Assembly: GCA_947652605.1 (NCBI GenBank)
Contig: OX393577.1
Location: forward strand, 65,930,108 to 65,994,107
Reading direction: 5' to 3'
DNA length: 64,000 nucleotides
DNA from: Elmis aenea
Taxonomy: Eukaryota > Arthropoda > Insecta > Coleoptera > Elmidae
The notes below the pieces were generated by a model. The model worked only from the letters and a program-made list of their open reading frames with translations, did not search any database and was not told where the DNA came from. The position numbers and the translations under genes are program-made. Shown piece after piece: positions 1-13,309 of the stretch. The number at the start of each line of letters is the position of its first letter. Positions within the stretch are counted from its first letter, which is position 1.

Positions 1-3000
1 ATTGTTCAGAAATAGTCGCTCAAAGAACATATGTATTAACTAATGCACGGTATTTTTAGGAAATTAATAAAAATTAAAACCAGCTCATTGAAAGACATAT
101 GCAAAACAATTGTATTCCTGTAAAGAGGCGATGGATAAACTGTTCCTGTGATATACAAATCAATAATTAAAATTGTTCAGAAATAGTCGCTCAAAGAACA
201 TATGTATTAACTAATGCACGGTATTTTTAGGAAATTATTAAAAATTAAAACCAGCTCATTGAAAGACATATGCAAAACAATTGTATTCCTGTAAAGAGGC
301 GATGGATAAACTGTTCCTGTGATATACAAATCAATAATTAAAATTGTTTAGAAATAGTAGCACAAGGAACATATGTATTAACTAAAGCACGGTATTTTTA
401 GGAAATTATTAAAAATTAAAACCAGCTCATTGAAAGACATATGCAAAACAATTGTATTCCTGTAAAAAGGCGATGGATAAACTGTTCCTGTGATATACAA
501 ATCAATAATTAAAATTGTTTAGAAAGAGTCGCTCAAGGAACATATGTATTAACTAATGCACGGTATTTTTAGGAAATTATTAAAAATTAAAACCAGCTCA
601 TTGAAAGACATATGCAAAACAATTGTATTCATGTAAAGAGGCGATAGATAAACTGTTCCTGTGATATACAAATCAATAATTGAAATTGTTTCGAAATAGT
701 CGCACAAGGAACATATGTATTAACTAATGCACGGTATTTTTAGGAAATTATTAAAAATTAAAACCAGCTCATTGAAAGACATATGCAAAACAATTGTATT
801 CATGTAAAGAGGCGATGGATAAACTGTTCCTGTCATATACAAATCAATAATTGAAATTGTTTCGAAATAGTCGCACAAGGAACATATGTATTATCTAAAG
901 CACGGTATTTTTAGGAAATTATTAAAAATTAAAACCAGCTCATTGAAAGACATATGCAAAACAATTGTATTCATGTAAAGAGGCGATGGATAAACTGTTC
1001 CTCTGATATACAAATCAATAATTTAAATTGTTCAGAAATAGTCGCTCAAAGAACATATGTATTAACTAATGCACGGTATTTTTAGGAAATTAATAAAAAT
1101 TAAAACCAGCTCATTGAAGGACATATGCAAAACAATTGTATTCCTGTAAAGAGGCGATGGATAAACTGTTCCTGTGATATACAAATCAATAATTAAAATT
1201 GTTTAGAAATAGTCGCTCAAGGAACATATGTATTAACTAAAGCATGGTATTTTTAGGAAATTATTAAAAATTAAAACCAGCTCATTGAAAGACATATGCA
1301 AAACAATTGTATTCCTGTAAAGAGGCGATGGATAAACTGTTCCTGTGATATACAAATCAATAATTAAAATTGTTTAGAAATAGTAGCACAAGGAACATAT
1401 GTATTAACTAAAGCACGGTATTTTTAGGAAATTATTAAAAATTAAAACCAGCTCATTGAAAGACATATGCAAAACAATTGTATTCCTGTAAAAAGGCGAT
1501 GGATAAACTGTTCCTGTGATATACAAATCAATAATTAAAATTGTTTAGAAAGAGTCGCTCAAGGAACATATGTATTAACTAATGCACGGTATTTTTAGGA
1601 AATTATTAAAAATTAAAACCAGCTTATTGAAAGACATATGCAAAAAAATTGTATTCCTGTAAAGAGGCGATGGATAAACTGTTCCTGTGATATACAAATC
1701 AATAATTAAAATTGTTCAGAAATAGTCGCTCAAGGAACATATGTATTAAACAATGCACGGTATTTTTAGGAAATTATTAAAAATTAAAACCAGCTCATTG
1801 AAAGACATATGCAAAACAATTGTATTCATGTAAAGAGGCGATGGATAAACTGTTCCTGTGATATACAAATCAATAATTGAAATTGTTTCGAAATAGTCGC
1901 ACAAGGAACATATGTATTAACTAAAGCACGGTATTTTTAGGAAATTATTCAAAATTAATGCCAGCTCATTGAAAGACATATGCAAAACAATTGTATTCAT
2001 GTAAAGAGGCGATGGATAAACTGTTTCTGTGATATACAAATCAATAATTAAAATTGTTTAGAAATAGTCGCTCAAGGAACATATGTATTAACTAAAGCAC
2101 GGTATTTTTAGGAAATTATTAAAAATTAAAACCAGCTCATTGAAAGACATATGCAAAACAATTGTATTCATGTAAAGAGGCGATGGATAAACTGTTCCTG
2201 TGATATTCAAATCAATAATTAAAATCGTTTAGAAATAGTCGCTCAAGGAACATATGTATTAACTAAAGCACGGTATTTTTAGGAAATTATTAAAAATTAA
2301 AACCAGCTCATTGAAAGACATATGCAAAACAATTGTATTCATGTAAAGAGGCGATGGATAAACTGTTCCTGTGATATACAAATCAATAATTAAAATTGTT
2401 CAGAAATAGTCGCTCAAGGAACATATGTATTAAACAATGCACGGTATTTTTAGGAAATTATTAAAAATTAAAACCAGCTCATTAAAAGACATATGCAAAA
2501 AAATTGTATTCCTGTAAAGAGGCGATGGATAAACTGTTCCTGTGATATACAAATCAATAATTAAAATTGTTTAGAAATAGTCGCTCAAGGAACATATGTA
2601 TTAACTAAAGCACGGTATTTTTAGGAAATTATTAAAAATTAAAACCAGCTCATTGAAAGACTTATGCAAAACAATTGTATTCATGTAAAGAGGCGATGGA
2701 TAAACTGTTCCTGTCATATACAAATCAATAATTGAAATTGTTTCGAAATAGTCGCACAAGGAACATATGTATTAACTAAAGCACGGTATTTTTAGGAAAT
2801 TATTAAAAATTAATACCAGCTCATTAAAAGACATATGCAAAACAATTGTATTCATGTAAAGAGGCGATGGATAAACTGTTCCTGTGATATACAAATCAAT
2901 AATTAAAATTGTTTCGAAATTGTCGCTCAAGGAACATATGTATTAACTAAAGCACGGTATTTTTAGGAAATTATTAAAAATTAAAACCAGCTCACTGAAA

Positions 3001-6000
3001 GACATATGCAAAACAATTGTATTCATGTAAAGAGGCGATGGATAAACTGTTCCTGTGATATACAAATCAATAATAGAAATTGTTTCGAAATAGTCGCACA
3101 AGGAACATATGTATTAACTAAAGCACGGTATTTTTAGGAAATTAGTAAAAATTAAAACCAGCTCTTTGAAAGACATTCGCATAACAATTGTATTTATGTA
3201 AAGAGGCGATGGATAAACTGTTTCTGTGATATACAAATCAATAATTAAAAATGTTCAGAAATAGTCGCTCAAGAAACATATGTATTAACTAAAGCACGGT
3301 ATTTTTAGGAAATTATTAAAAATTAAAACCAGCTCATTGAAAGACATATGCAAAACAATTGTATTCCTGTAAAGAGGCGATGGATAAACTGTTCCTGTGA
3401 TATACAAATCAATAAATAAAATTGTTTAGAAATAGTCGCTCAAGGAACATATGTATTAACTAAAGCACGGTATTTTTAGGAAATTATTAAAAATTAAAAC
3501 CAGCTCATTGAAAGACATATGCAAAACAATTGTATTCATGTAAAGAGGCGATGGATAAACTGTTCCTGTGATATTCAAATCAATAATTAAAATCGTTTCG
3601 AAATAGTCGCACAAGGAACATATGTATTAACTAAAGCACGGTATTTTTAGGAAATTATTAAAAATTAATACCAGCTCATTAAAAGACATATGCAAAACAA
3701 TTGTATTCATGTAAAGAGGCGATGGATAAACTGTTCCTGTCATATACAAATCAATAATTGAAATTGTTTCGAAATAGTCGCACAAGGAACATATGTATTA
3801 ACTAATGCACGGTATTTTTAGGAAATTATTAAAAATTAAAACCAGCTTATTGAAAGACTTATGCAAAAAAATTGTATTCCTGTAAAGAGGCGATGGATAA
3901 ACTGTTCCTGTGATATACAAATCAATAATTAAAATTGTTTAGAAATAGTCGCTCAAGGAACATATGTATTAACTAAAGCACGGTATTTTTAGGAAATTAT
4001 TAAAAATTAAAACCAGCTCATTGAAAGACATATGCAAAACAATTGTATTCATGTAAAGAGGCGATGGATAAACTGTTCCTGTGATATACAAATCAATAAT
4101 TGAAATTGTTTCGAAATAGTCGCACAAGGAACATATGTATTAACTAAAGCACGGTATTTTTAGGAAATTATTAAAAATTAATGCCAGCTCATTGAAAGAC
4201 ATATGCAAAACAATTGTATTCATGTAAAGAGGCGATGGATAAACTGTTTCTGTGATATACAAATCAATAATTAAAATTGTTTAGAAATAGTCGCTCAAGG
4301 AACATATGTATTAACTAAAGCACGGTATTTTTAGGAAATTATTAAAAATTAAAACCAGCTCATTGAAAGACATATGCAAAACAATTGTATTCATGTAAAG
4401 AGGCGATGGATAAACTGTTCCTGTGATATACAAATCAATAATTAAAATTGTTTAGAAATAGTCGCTCAAGGAACATATGTATTAACTAAAGCACGGTATT
4501 TTTAGGAAATTATTAAAAATTAAAACCAGCTCATTGAAAGACATATGCAAAACAATTGTATTCATGTAAAGAGGCGATGGATAAACTGTTCCTGTGATAT
4601 ACAAATCAATAATTAAAATCGTTTAGAAATAGTCGCTCAAGGAACATATGTATTAACTAAAGCACGGTATTTTTAGGAAATTATTAAAAATTAAAACCAG
4701 CTCATTGAAAGACATATGCAAAACAATTGTATTCATGTAAAGAGGCGATGGATAAACTGTTCCTGTGATATACAAATCAATAATTAAAATTGTTCAGAAA
4801 TAGTCGCTCAAGGAACATATGTATTAACTAATGCACGGTATTTTTAGGAAATTATTAAAAATTAAAACCAGCTCATTGAAAGACATATGCAAAACCAATG
4901 TATTCCTGTAAAGAGGCGATGGATAAACTGTTCCTGTGATATACAAATCAATAATTACAATTGTTTAGAAATAGTCGCTCAAGGAACATATGTATTAACT
5001 AAAGCACGGTATTTTTAGGAAATTATTAAAAATTAAAACCAGCTCATTGAAAGACATATGCAAAACAATTGTATTCATGTAAAGAGGCGATGGATAAACT
5101 GTTCCTGTCATATACAAATCAATAATTGAAATTGTTTCGAAATAGTCGCACAAGGAACATATGTATTAACTAAAGCACGGTATTTTTAGGAAATTATTAA
5201 AAATTATTACCAGCTCATTGAAAGACATATGCAAAACAATTGTATTCATGTAAAGAGGCGATGGATAAACTGTTTCTGTGATATACAAATCAATAATTAA
5301 AATTGTTTAGAAATAGTCGCTCAAGGAACATATGTATTAACTAAAGCACGGTATTTTTAGGAAATTATTAAAAAATAAAACCAGCTCATTGAAAGACATA
5401 TGCAAAACAATTGTATTCATGTAAAGAAGCGATGGATAAACTGTTCCTGTCATATACAAATCAATAATTGAAATTGTTTCGAAATAGTCGCACAAGGAAC
5501 ATATGTATTAACTAAAGCACGGTATTTTTAGGAAATTATTAAAAATTAAAACCAGCTCATTGAAAGACATATGCAAAACAATTTTATTCATGTAAAAAGG
5601 CGATGGATAAACTGTTCCTGTCATATACAAATCAATAATTGAAATTGTTTCGAAATAGTCGCACAAGGAACATATGTATTAACTAAAGCACGGTATTTTT
5701 AGGAAATTAGTAAAAATTAAAACCAGCTCTTTGAAAGACATATGCAAAACAATTGTATTCATGTAAAGAGGCGATGGATAAACTGTTTCTGTGATATACA
5801 AATCAATAATTAAAATTGTTCAGAAATAGTCGCTCAAGGAACATATGTATTAACTAAAGCACGGTATTTTTAGGAAATTATTAAAAATTAAAACCAGCTC
5901 ATTGAAAGACATATGCAAAACAATTGTATTCCTGTAAAGAGGCGATGGATAAACTGTTTCTGTGATATACAAATCAATAATTAAAATTGTTCAGAAATAG

Positions 6001-6140
6001 TCGCTCAAGGAACATATGTATTAACTAAAGCACGGTATTTTTAGGAAATTATTAAAAATTAAAACCAGCTCATTGAAAGACATATGCAAAACAATTGTAT
6101 TCCTGTAAAGAGGCGATGGATAAACTGTTTCTGTGACATA
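1..6140 (+). repeat. 171-bp satellite array, segment 1 (about 36 monomers)
   Basis: Head-to-tail monomers of 171 bp; monomer starts can be counted at 1, 172 and 343. Taking the unit as starting ATTGTT, it contains 8-bp palindromes ACATATGT (unit positions 27-34) and ACAATTGT (106-113) and a run TATTTTTAGGAAATTA near position 51. Three main variants differ at unit positions 5-21: TTCAG...CGCTC, TTTAG...CGCTC and TTTCG...CGCAC; the last usually also has GAAATTG instead of AAAATTG. Linked changes (GCATGG, GACTTATGC, ATTAGTAAAAATT, CATTCGCATAAC) serve as landmarks of larger copied blocks. No gene lies in this stretch. It is sharply ended by the LINE insertion. Confidence 0.97.
6127..6140. repeat. 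14-bp target-site duplication, left copy (LINE copy 1)
   Basis: GTTTCTGTGACATA occurs here and again at 6953-6966, on both sides of the inserted LINE fragment. The satellite reads continuously (…AAACTG then ACAAATC after the motif) when one copy and the insert are removed, as expected for target-primed reverse transcription. Confidence 0.9.
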
Positions 6141-6952
6141 TATATATAATTTAGCTCTGCGAGCCAAGTTGGCCCATGGCTTGTTTGATAACTTTCTTCC
6201 ATCCTTCTCTATCGCTGGTCTTCCTTCTCCATCCAGTAATTTTTAACGTTTCTAAATCTCTCTCCACTTCCGTCCTCCATCTTACTTTGGGTCGTCCCCT
6301 TCTCTTCCTTCCCCCTATCGTGTTTATCATTACCATTTTCGGCATTCTTGTACTCCCCATTCTTTCTGTATGTCCCAGCCACCTTAGCCTTTGTGCTTTT
6401 ATAACCCCAATGATACTTGTTTCTTTGTATAGTTCTTTTAATTCATCGTTTGTTCTTCTTACCCACCCATCTCCAATTCTCTTTCCGCCAAATATTTTCC
6501 TTAGCACCTTCCTTTCCCACACTTCTAGTCTTGTTTGTTCTGTTTTGTTTAGCGTCCATGTTTCGCACGCGTACGTCACTATTGGTCTTATAGTAGTGTG
6601 GTATATTTTGATCTTTGCTTTTCTAGAAATATTTTTATTTCTCAGAACTCTGTTTAGTGCTCCCAAACAACGGTTTCCAGCCATTATTCTTGCCTGTATC
6701 TCATTGCCTATATTTGGGTTTCTTGAGAATATAGCCCCTAGGTACGTGAACTTTTCCACCTCTTCAAACTTGTATTCTTTTCCACTTTCTGTTGTTACCT
6801 TTAAGTAGTTTCCTCTTTTAAATTCACCGTCCTTCCATTCCATATACTTTGTCTTCTCCTCGTTTATATATAATCCCACCTTTCCCGCCTTTTCCTCCAG
6901 TGTTTTCGTTATAGTTCTCAACTCCTCTTTACTTCTAGTAATTAACACAAGA
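6141..6952 (-). mobile_element. 5'-truncated non-LTR retrotransposon (LINE, RTE-like), copy 1
   Basis: An 812-bp non-satellite insert flanked by a perfect 14-bp duplication. On the minus strand it holds only the last part of a reverse-transcriptase ORF, and the stop codon is followed by a short TA-rich tail (TA repeats at about 6137-6150) with essentially no 3' UTR. This is 5' truncation during target-primed integration. Very short 3' UTRs ending in simple repeats are known for the RTE clade, which supports, but does not prove, that assignment. The same insert occurs at 23221-24032. It lacks the endonuclease and the RT catalytic core, so it cannot be autonomous. Confidence 0.88.
6151..6951 (-). 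pseudogene. Reverse transcriptase C-terminal fragment (LINE), copy 1
   Basis: An open frame of about 266 codons matches the C-terminal third of endonuclease-reverse transcriptases of insect LINEs. Visible landmarks, numbered from the TTG at 6969: LVLITRSKEEL (7-17), which in the family directly follows the YADD catalytic box; YLGAIF (76-81); EIQARI (90-95); YACETWTL (133-140); WERKVLRKIFG (151-161); RWLGHTERM (196-204); RRGRPKVRW (223-231). The YADD box itself and everything upstream are missing. The frame has no ATG at its start: the six codons before LVLIT come from the satellite duplication and begin with TTG, so this is not a translated gene in its present form. No internal stop or frameshift is seen, which suggests a fairly young insertion. 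The open plus-strand frame here is antisense shadow. Confidence 0.88.
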
Positions 6953-6966
6953 GTTTCTGTGACATA
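6953..6966. repeat. 14-bp target-site duplication, right copy (LINE copy 1)
   Basis: GTTTCTGTGACATA, identical to 6127-6140. The satellite resumes at once with CAAATCAATAATT in the correct phase. Confidence 0.9.
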
Positions 6967-9900
6967 CAAATCAATAATTAAAATTGTTCAGAAATAGTCG
7001 CTCAAGGAACATATGTATTAACTAAAGCACGGTATTTTTAGGAAATTAGTAAAAATTAAAACCAGCTCATTGAAAGACATATGCAAAACAATTGTATTTA
7101 TGTAAAGAGGCGATGGATAAACTGTTCCTGTGATATACAAATCAATAATTAAAATTTTTTAGAAATAGTCGCTCAAGGAACATATGTATTAACTAAAGCA
7201 CGGTATTTTTAGGAAATTATTAAAAATTAAAACCAGCTCATTAAAAGACATATGCAAAACAATTGTATTCATGTAAAGAAGCGATGGATAAACTGTTCCT
7301 GTGATATACAAATCAATAATTAAAATTGTTTAGAAATAGTCGCTCAAGGAACATATGTATTAACTAAAGCACGGTATTTTTAGGAAATTATTAAAAATTA
7401 AAACCAGCTCATTGAAAGACATATGCAAAACAATTGTATTCATGTAAAAAGGCGATGGATAAACTGTTCCTGTGATATACAAATCAATAATTAAAATTGT
7501 TTAGAAATAGTCGCACAAGGAACATATGTATTAACTAATGCACGGTATTTTTAGGAAATTATTAAAAATTAAAACCAGCTCATTGAAAGACATATGCAAA
7601 ACAATTGTATTCATGTAAAGAGGCGATGGATAAACTGTTCCTGTGATATACAAATCAATAATTGAAATTGTTTCGAAATAGTCGCTCAAGGAACATATGT
7701 ATTAACTAAAGCACGGTATTTTTAGGAAATTAGTAAAAATTAAAACCAGCTCATTGAAAGACATATGCAAAACAATTGTATTTATGTAAAGAGGCGATGG
7801 ATAAACTGTTCCTGTGATATACAAATCAATAATTAAAATTTTTTAGAAATAGTCGCTCAAGGAACATATGTATTAACTAAAGCACGGTATTTTTAGGAAA
7901 TTATTAAAAATTAAAACCAGCTCATTAAAAGACATATGCAAAACAATTGTATTCATGTAAAGAAGCGATGGATAAACTGTTCCTGTGATATACAAATCAA
8001 TAATTAAAATTGTTTAGAAATAGTCGCTCAAGGAACATATGTATTAACTAAAGCACGGTATTTTTAGGAAATTATTAAAAATTAAAACCAGCTCATTGAA
8101 AGACATATGCAAAACAATTGTATTCATGTAAAAAGGCGATGGATAAACTGTTCCTGTGATATACAAATCAATAATTAAAATTGTTTAGAAATAGTCGCAC
8201 AAGGAACATATGTATTAACTAAAGCACGGTATTTTTAGGAAATTATTAAAAATTAATACCAGCTCATTGAAAGACATATGCAAAACAATTGTATTCATGT
8301 AAAGAGGCGATGGATAAACTGTTCCTGTCATATAGAAATCAATAATTGAAATTGTTTCGAAATAGTCGCACAAGGAACATATGTATTAACTAAAGCACGG
8401 TATTTTTAGGAAATTATTAAAAATTAAAACCAGCTCATTGAAAGACATATGCAAAACAATTGTATTCATGTAAAGAGGCGATGGATAAACTGTTCCTGTG
8501 ATATACAAATCAATAATTAAAATTGTTCAGAAATAGTCGCTCAAGGAACATATGTATTAACTAATGCACGGTATTTTTAGGAAATTATTAAAAATTAAAA
8601 CCAGCTCATTGAAAGACATATGCAAAACAATTGTATTCCTGTAAAGAGGCGATGGATAAACTGTTCCTGTGATATACAAATCAATAATTAAAATTGTTTA
8701 GAAATAGTCGCTCAAGGAACATATGTATTAACTAAAGCACGGTATTTTTAGGAAATTATTAAAAATTAAAACCAGCTCATTGAAAGACATATGCAAAACA
8801 ATTGTATTCCTGTAAAGAGGCGATGGATAAACTGTTCCTGTGATATACAAATCAATAATTAAAATTGTTTAGAAATAGTCGCTCAAGGAACATTTGTATT
8901 AATTAAAGCACGGTATTTTTAGGAAATTATTAAAAATTAAAACCAGCTCATTGAAAGACATATGCAAAACAATTTTATTCATGTAAAAAGGCGATGGATA
9001 AACTGTTCCTGTGATATACAAATCAATAATTAAAATTGTTTAGAAATAGTCGCACAAGGAACATATGTATTAACTAAAGCACGGTATTTTTAGGAAATTA
9101 TTAAAAATTAATACCAGCTCATTGAAAGACATACGCAAAACAATTGTATTCATGTAAAGAGGCGATAGATAAACTGTTCCTGTGATATACAAATCAATAA
9201 TTGAAATTGTTTCGAAATAGTCGCACAAGGAACATATGTATTAACTAATGCACGGTATTTTTAGGAAATTATTAAAAATTAAAACCAGCTCATTGAAAGA
9301 CATATGCAAAACAATTGTATTCATGTAAAGAGGCGATGGATAAACTGTTCCTGTCATATACAAATCAATAATTGAAATTGTTTCGAAATAGTCGCACAAG
9401 GAACATATGTATTATCTAAAGCACGGTATTTTTAGGAAATTATTAAAAATTAAAACCAGCTCATTGAAAGACATATGCAAAACAATTGTATTCATGTAAA
9501 GAGGCGATGGATAAACTGTTCCTGTGATATACAAATCAATAATTTAAATTGTTCAGAAATAGTCGCTCAAAGAACATATGTATTAACTAATGCACGGTAT
9601 TTTTAGGAAATTATTAAAAATTAAAACCAGCTCATTGAAAGACATATGCAAAACAATTGTATTCCTGTAAAGAGGCGATGGATAAACTGTTCCTGTGATA
9701 TACAAATCAATAATTAAAATTGTTTAGAAATAGTCGCTCAAGGAACATATGTATTAACTAAAGCATGGTATTTTTAGGAAATTATTAAAAATTAAAACCA
9801 GCTCATTGAAAGACATATGCAAAACAATTGTATTCCTGTAAAGAGGCGATGGATAAACTGTTCCTGTGATATACAAATCAATAATTAAAATTGTTTAGAA

Positions 9901-12900
9901 ATAGTCGCTCAAGGAACATATGTATTAACTAATGCACGGTATTTTTAGGAAATTATTAAAAATTAAAACCAGCTCATTGAAAGACATATGCAAAACAATT
10001 GTATTCCTGTAAAAAGGCGATGGATAAACTGTTCCTGTGATATACAAATCAATAATTAAAATTGTTTAGAAAGAGTCGCTCAAGGAACATATGTATTAAC
10101 TAATGCACGGTATTTTTAGGAAATTATTAAAAATTAAAACCAGCTTATTGAAAGACATATGCAAAAAAATTGTATTCCTGTAAAGAGGCGATGGATAAAC
10201 TGTTCCTGTGATATACAAATCAATAATTAAAATTGTTTAAAAATAGTCGCTCAAGGAACATATGTATTAACTAAAGCACGGTATTTTTAGGAAATTATTA
10301 AAAATTAAAACCAGCTCATTGAAAGACATATGCAAAACAATTGTATTCATGTAAAGAGGCGATGGATAAACTGTTCCTGTGATATACAAATCAATAATTG
10401 AAATTGTTTCGAAATAGTCGCACAAGGAACATATGTATTAACTAAAGCACGGTATTTTTAGGAAATTATTAAAAATTAATGCCAGCTCATTGAAAGACAT
10501 ATGCAAAACAATTGTATTCATGTAAAGAGGCGATGGATAAACTGTTTCTGTGATATACAAATCAATAATTAAAATTGTTTAGAAATAGTCGCTCAAGGAA
10601 CATATGTATTAACTAAAGCACGGTATTTTTAGGAAATTATTAAAAATTAAAACCAGCTCATTGAAAGACATATGCAAAACAATTGTATTCATGTAAAGAG
10701 GCGATGGATAAACTGTTCCTGTGATATTCAAATCAATAATTAAAATCGTTTAGAAATAGTCGCTCAAGGAACATATGTATTAACTAAAGCACGGTATTTT
10801 TAGGAAATTATTAAAAATTAAAACCAGCTCATTGAAAGACATATGCAAAACAATTGTATTCATGTAAAGAGGCGATGGATAAACTGTTCCTGTGATATAC
10901 AAATCAATAATTAAAATTGTTCAGAAATAGTCGCTCAAGGAACATATGTATTAACTAATGCACGGTATTTTTAGGAAATTATTAAAAATTAAAACCAGCT
11001 CATTGAAAGACATATGCAAAACAATTGTATTCCTGTAAAGAGGCGATGGATAAACTGTTCCTGTGATATACAAATCAATAATTAAAATTGTTTAGAAATA
11101 GTCGCTCAAGGAACATATGTATTAACTAAAGCACGGTATTTTTAGGAAATTATTAAAAATTAAAACCAGCTCATTGAAAGACTTATGCAAAACAATTGTA
11201 TTCATGTAAAGAGGCGATGGATAAACTGTTCCTGTCATATACAAATCAATAATTGAAATTGTTTCGAAATAGTCGCACAAGGAACATATGTATTAACTAA
11301 AGCACGGTATTTTTAGGAAATTATTAAAAATTAATACCAGCTCATTGAAAGACATATGCTAAACAATTGTATTCATGTAAAGAGGCGATGGATAAACTGT
11401 TCCTGTGATATACAAATCAATAATTAAAATTGTTTCGAAATTGTCGCTCAAGGAACATATGTATTAACTAAAGCACGGTATTTTTAGGAAATTATTAAAA
11501 ATTAAAACCAGCTCACTGAAAGACATATGCAAAACAATTGTATTCATGTAAAGAGGCGATGGATAAACTGTTCCTGTGATATACAAATCAATAATTGAAA
11601 TTGTTTCGAAATAGTCGCACAAGGAACATATGTATTAACTAAAGCACGGTATTTTTAGGAAATTAGTAAAAATTAAAACCAGCTCTTTGAAAGACATTCG
11701 CATAACAATTGTATTTATGTAAAGAGGCGATGGATAAACTGTTTCTGTGATATACAAATCAATAATTAAAATTGTTCAGAAATAGTCGCTCAAGGAACAT
11801 ATGTATTAACTAAAGCACGGTATTTTTAGGAAATTATTAAAAATTAAAACCAGCTCATTGAAAGACATATGCAAAACAATTGTATTCCTGTAAAGAGGCG
11901 TTGGATAAACTGTTCCTGTGATATACAAATCAATAATTAAAATTGTTTAGAAATAGTCGCACAAGGAACATATGTATTAACTAAAGCACGGTATTTTTAG
12001 GAAATTATTAAAAATTAATACCAGCTCATTGAAAGACATATGCAAAACAATTGTATTCATGTAAAGAGGCGATGGATAAACTGTTGCTGTGATATACAAA
12101 TCAATAATTGAAATTGTTTCGAAATAGTCGCACAAGGAACATATGTATTAACTAAAGCACGGTATTTTTAGGAAATTATTAAAAATTAAAACCAGCTCAT
12201 TGAAAGACATATGCAAAACTATTTTATTCATGTAAAGAGGCGATGGATAAACTGTTCCTGTGATATACAAATCAATAATTAAAATTGTTTAGAAATAGTC
12301 GCACAAGGAACATATGTATTAACTAAAGCACGGTATTTTTAGGAAATTATTAAAAATTAATACCAGCTCATTGAAAGACATATGCAAAACAATTGTATTC
12401 ATGTAAAGAGGCGATGGATAAACTGTTCCTGTGATATACAAATCAATAATTGAAATTGTTTCGAAATAGTCGCACAAGGAACATATGTATTAACTAATGC
12501 ACGGTATTTTTAGGAAATTATTAAAAATTAAAACCAGCTCATTGAAAGACATATGCAAAACAATTGTATTTATGTAAAGAGGCGATGGATAAACTGTTCC
12601 TGTCATATAGAAATCAATAATTGAAATTGTTTCGAAATAGTCGCACAAGGAACATATGTATTAACTAAAGCACGGTGTTTTTAGGAAATTATTAAAAATT
12701 AAAACCAGCTTATTGAAAGACATATGCAAAACAATTGTATTCATGTAAAGAGGCGATGGATAAACTGTTCCTGTGATATACAAATTAATAATTAAAATTG
12801 TTCAGAAATAGTCGCTCAAGGAACATATGTATTAACTAATGCACGGTATTTTTAGGAAATTATTAAAAATTAAAACCAGCTCATTGAAAGACATATGCAA

Positions 12901-13309
12901 AACAATTGTATTCCTGTAAAGAGGCGATGGATAAACTGTTCCTGTGATATACAAATCAATAATTAAAATTGTTTAGAAATAGTCGCTCAAGGAACATTTG
13001 TATTAACTAAAGCACGGTATTTTTAGGAAATTATTAAAAATTAATACCAGCTCATTGAAAGACATATGCAAAACAATTGTATTCCTGTAAAGAGGCGATG
13101 GATAAACTGTTCCTGTGATATACAAATCAATAATTAAAATTGTTTAGAAATAGTCGCTCAAGGAACATTTGTATTAACTAAAGCACGGTATTTTTAGGAA
13201 ATTATTAAAAATTAAAACCAGCTCATTGAAAGACATATGCAAAACAATTGTATTCCTGTAAAGAGGCGATGGATAAACTGTTCCTGTGATATACAAATCA
13301 ATAATTAAA

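Noticed and set aside
1..6140. CRISPR array or bacterial repeat region
   Set aside because: Monomers are 171 bp, contiguous and without spacers, and the inserted elements are eukaryotic.
6176..6808. 210-codon plus-strand open frame, repeated at 23256-23888
   Set aside because: Antisense shadow of the reverse-transcriptase fragment; hydrophobic low-complexity translation with no domain.
6952..6969. Apparent start of the LINE frame (read as MYVTET)
   Set aside because: The first codon is TTG and these codons are satellite target duplication; no native start exists.
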